From JAMOQA01 sp964420365 (GTDB lineage Bacteria > Acidobacteriota > Polarisedimenticolia > J045): a stretch of 18,241 nucleotides of DNA. The notes below the pieces were generated by a model. The model did not search any database and was not told the origin of the DNA. It was given only the letters and a program-made list of their open reading frames with translations. Position 1 is the stretch's first letter; every line of letters begins with the position of its first letter. Location of the stretch: assembly GCA_964420365.1 (NCBI GenBank), contig CAYQTA010000098.1, forward strand, positions 1 to 18,241, read 5' to 3'. This document shows, one piece after another, positions 16,253-18,241 of this stretch. Both the position numbers and the translations under genes were made by a program.

Positions 16253-16854
16253 GCGAACACGGTCCTGCCCACGCCGCGATCGTTCCGCCGGACTACTGGG
16301 GCGCCGAGGACCTGCCCGACATCGCGGAGATCCCCGCGGACACCTGGGAGACGATCGACCGCTGGCTGGCCGAGCACCCGGGCGGGCGGGAACGGCTGAT
16401 CCCGCTGCTGCACAGGGTCCAGCAGCGCCTGGGCTGGCTGCCGTTCCCGGTCCTCGAGTACGTCGCGGACCGCCTCGGCATGTCCCCGGTCGAGGTGCAC
16501 GGGGTCGTCAGCTTCTACCACTTCTTCACCACGACCCCGCGGGGCCGGTTCCAGCTCAAGGTCTGCATGGGGACCGCCTGCTTCGTTCGGCACGCCGACG
16601 GGCTGGTGGACGCCATTCGCGAGGAGCTGGGGATCGGCGTCGGCGAGGTGACGGACGATCGGCTCTTCAGCCTGGAGCAGGTGCGCTGCATCGGGGCGTG
16701 CTCGATCGCCCCGGCCATGATGGTGGGCGACGAGGTCCACGGGAACCTGGACGGGCGCAAGGTGAAGCGCCTGGTGCGCCGGCTGCGGCGCGAGGCCGCG
16801 GGAGGCGGGAGCGAGGACGATGGAGAGGACCGCGGTGAAGCGGGAAGTCGCTGA
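16249..16854 (+). CDS. nuoE: NuoE-like thioredoxin-fold [2Fe-2S] subunit
   Basis: 201-residue subunit that carries the [2Fe-2S] cluster beside NuoF in NADH-oxidising modules. Ligands are C106-x4-C111 (VCMGTACFVR) and C147-x3-C151 (VRCIGACSIAPAMMV), the standard NuoE pattern. The helical region before it (about 33-95) contains LGWLPFPVLEYVADRLGMSP and VHGVVSFYHFF, both family hallmarks. It is somewhat longer than typical 150-170-residue homologues, with an N-terminal extension (1-32) and a charged, low-complexity C-terminal tail. Translation is coupled to the NuoG-like gene through an ATGA overlap, with GAGGAGG inside the upstream gene. The symbol denotes homology to the complex I subunit; no membrane subunits are encoded here. 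Confidence 0.94.
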   Translation: MSEHGPAHAAIVPPDYWGAEDLPDIAEIPADTWETIDRWLAEHPGGRERLIPLLHRVQQRLGWLPFPVLEYVADRLGMSPVEVHGVVSFYHFFTTTPRGRFQLKVCMGTACFVRHADGLVDAIREELGIGVGEVTDDRLFSLEQVRCIGACSIAPAMMVGDEVHGNLDGRKVKRLVRRLRREAAGGGSEDDGEDRGEAGSR

Positions 16855-18241
16855 AGGGCGGCGGATCCTCCGGCCGGAAGACCTGGCGGCGATCCGGACG
16901 CGCACCCGGCCCGTCATCGAGGCCCGGCAGGCCTCGCGGGCGGCGCACGGGACCGAGCGGCGGGAGGTGCTCGTCTGCGCGGGAGGGGGCTGCATCTCGT
17001 GCCGCTCCCTGCCCGTCGCGTCCGTGCTGGAGGAGGAGATCCGTTCCGCCGACCTCGCCGATCGCGCGCGGGTCGTGCGGGTGGGATGCATGGGCCTGTG
17101 CGAGGCCGGGCCCCTCGTGCTCGTCGTGCCGGACGGTGTCTACTACCCGAAGGTGGACGAGGACCTCGCTCGCCGGATCGTTCGCGAGCATCTCGCCGGC
17201 GGCGAACCGTTGCGCGATGCGGAACTCTCGTGGGAGGCGCCCGACGGGACGCTCCTGCGGAGCCGCGAGGTCCCGTTCTTTTCCCGGCAGGTGAAGATCG
17301 CTCTCCGCAACTGCGGCGTGATCGATCCGCTGGAGATCGACGAGTACATCGCGGTCGACGGGTACCGGGCGCTCGAAAGGGTCCTGCGCGAGATGAGCCC
17401 GGACGACGTGCTCGACCAGTTGAAGCGGTCCGGGTTGCGGGGGCGCGGGGGCGCGGGCTTCCCGGCGGGACTGAAGTGGCAGTTCGTGCGGGACGCGGCG
17501 GGGGACGTCAAGTTCGTCGTGTGCAACGCGGACGAGGGCGATCCCGGGGCGTTCATGGACCGGAGCATCCTCGAGGGCGATCCCCACTCGGTGATCGAGG
17601 CGATGACGATCGCCGGCCACGTGGTCGGGGCGCGCCAGGGCTACGTCTACGTGCGCGCCGAGTACCCGCTGGCGATCGCGCGGCTGGAGGCGGCCCTCGA
17701 CGCCGCGCGTCGTTACGGGCTGCTCGGGCGGAACATCCTGGGTACCGGCTTCTCGTTCGACATCGAGATCCGCATCGGCGCGGGGGCCTTCGTCTGCGGC
17801 GAGGAGACCGCGCTCATGCGCTCCATCGAGGGCCAGCGCGGCATGCCCCGGCCGCGGCCGCCCTTCCCCGCCCAGGCCGGCCTGTGGAACCGGCCCACGG
17901 TGCTGAACAACGTGGAGACCTGGGCCAACGTGCCCCAGATCATCGTGAACGGCGGCGACTGGTACGCCTCCATCGGCACCGAAAACAGCAAGGGCACCAA
18001 GGTCTTCGCCCTCACCGGCCACGTCAACAACATCGGCCTGGTGGAGGTGCCCATGGGCACCACCCTGCGCACCATCATCTACGACATCGGCGGCGGCATC
18101 CCCAAGAAACACCGCAAGTTCAAGGCAGTCCAGCTGGGCGGTCCATCCGGCGGATGCATCCCAGAGGATCTTATCGATACTCCTGTCGACTATGATTCTA
18201 TAACTGCGACTGGCGCTATAATGGGCTCTGGCGGCATGATC
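16820..18241 (+). CDS. nuoF: NuoF-like NADH-binding FMN subunit with N-terminal [2Fe-2S] domain (3' end outside window)
   Basis: The first 474 residues of a HydB/HndC-type NuoF are visible; the end is cut. An N-terminal thioredoxin-like [2Fe-2S] domain has C53-x4-C58 and C90-x3-C94. The FMN/NADH core starts near 205 with GLRGRGGAGFPAGLKW, then CNADEGDPGAF (235-245), IGAGAFVCGEETALMRSIEG (319-338) and GGPSGGC (440-446). The Cys ligands of the [4Fe-4S] cluster and any ferredoxin tail lie beyond the window. I chose the ATG at 16820, which has GAGG upstream and overlaps nuoE by 35 nt; a GTG at 16835 is the alternative. It should be the NAD(H) site of the operon's complex. Codon use changes sharply after about 17880 and again near 18120, so the C-terminal part may come from other genomes through misassembly. 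Confidence 0.92.
   Translation, partial: MERTAVKREVAEGRRILRPEDLAAIRTRTRPVIEARQASRAAHGTERREVLVCAGGGCISCRSLPVASVLEEEIRSADLADRARVVRVGCMGLCEAGPLVLVVPDGVYYPKVDEDLARRIVREHLAGGEPLRDAELSWEAPDGTLLRSREVPFFSRQVKIALRNCGVIDPLEIDEYIAVDGYRALERVLREMSPDDVLDQLKRSGLRGRGGAGFPAGLKWQFVRDAAGDVKFVVCNADEGDPGAFMDRSILEGDPHSVIEAMTIAGHVVGARQGYVYVRAEYPLAIARLEAALDAARRYGLLGRNILGTGFSFDIEIRIGAGAFVCGEETALMRSIEGQRGMPRPRPPFPAQAGLWNRPTVLNNVETWANVPQIIVNGGDWYASIGTENSKGTKVFALTGHVNNIGLVEVPMGTTLRTIIYDIGGGIPKKHRKFKAVQLGGPSGGCIPEDLIDTPVDYDSITATGAIMGSGGMI
17880..18241. other. Region of discordant codon usage inside nuoF (probable chimeric assembly end)
   Basis: Upstream in nuoF, Gly and Ala codons are a mix rich in GGG and GCG. From about 17880 to 18110 every Gly I read is GGC and every Ala is GCC. 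From about 18120 codons become AT-ending (CTT, ACT, CCT, TAT, GAT, TCT, ATA). GC of the last 61 bases is 31/61, against 45/60 for 17401-17460. The protein keeps its NuoF match in frame throughout. The simplest reading is joining of reads from different organisms over a conserved gene at a contig end. Confidence 0.6.

Noticed and set aside
11299..18241. Assignment as [FeFe]-hydrogenase (HydABC) operon
   Set aside because: None of the H-cluster motifs is seen in any encoded protein; the NuoG-like N-terminus is followed by a molybdopterin-oxidoreductase fold, not a hydrogenase domain.

Overview
This is a GC-rich window, roughly 70% or more in most stretches, with dense genes, short spacers, clear Shine-Dalgarno sequences and no tRNA, rRNA, CRISPR array, transposase or integrase that I can recognise. 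The gene types (MopE-type metal-binding motif, multi-cluster Fe-S/flavin redox modules, a sigma-54 type promoter, M1 peptidase paired with a membrane protein) suggest a GC-rich free-living Gram-negative relative of Desulfobacterota, Myxococcota or Acidobacteriota, probably an uncultured lineage. The phylum cannot be fixed from the sequence alone.

Left block (1-4404, minus strand): an export operon of the MacB/LolCDE type, transcribed right to left: membrane-fusion protein, FtsX/MacB-like permease A, FtsX/MacB-like permease B, ATPase (3' end outside the window). Spacers are 4-25 bp. Next comes a 428-bp divergent intergenic region, then a 940-aa secreted protein (4833-7655, plus). It consists of propeller-like Trp-Gly repeats interrupted by a MopE-type Asp/Cys motif, with an FnIII-like C-terminus.

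Middle block (7656-11150): a convergent intergenic region with hairpins and an imperfect inverted repeat. It is followed by two overlapping minus-strand genes: an exported M1-family zinc metallopeptidase (788 aa) and, downstream, a six-helix membrane protein (280 aa).

Right block (11299-18241, plus strand): a redox operon preceded by a near-consensus sigma-54 -24/-12 element and, about 120 bp upstream of the predicted transcription start, a perfect 7-5-7 dyad. Order: an 82-aa four-cysteine protein; a 710-aa fusion of a GltD-like Fe-S/FAD module to an HdrB/GlpC-like double CCG module; a NuoG-like 833-aa Fe-S protein without a visible molybdenum ligand; NuoE; and NuoF (cut by the window end). 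The FAD protein appears to have lost exactly the second (NAD(P)H-binding) Rossmann domain of the GltD fold, while NuoEF supplies a pyridine-nucleotide site in trans. The inferred system is a soluble NADH-linked multi-flavin, multi-Fe-S complex passing electrons to (or from) an HdrB-like site, with no hydrogenase, formate dehydrogenase or complex I membrane subunit encoded nearby. It is the best candidate here for an under-described system.

Caution: the last ~360 bp, inside nuoF, changes codon usage twice although the reading frame and protein homology continue. This looks like a chimeric assembly end in a conserved gene, so residues after about 350 of NuoF should not be trusted as belonging to this genome.
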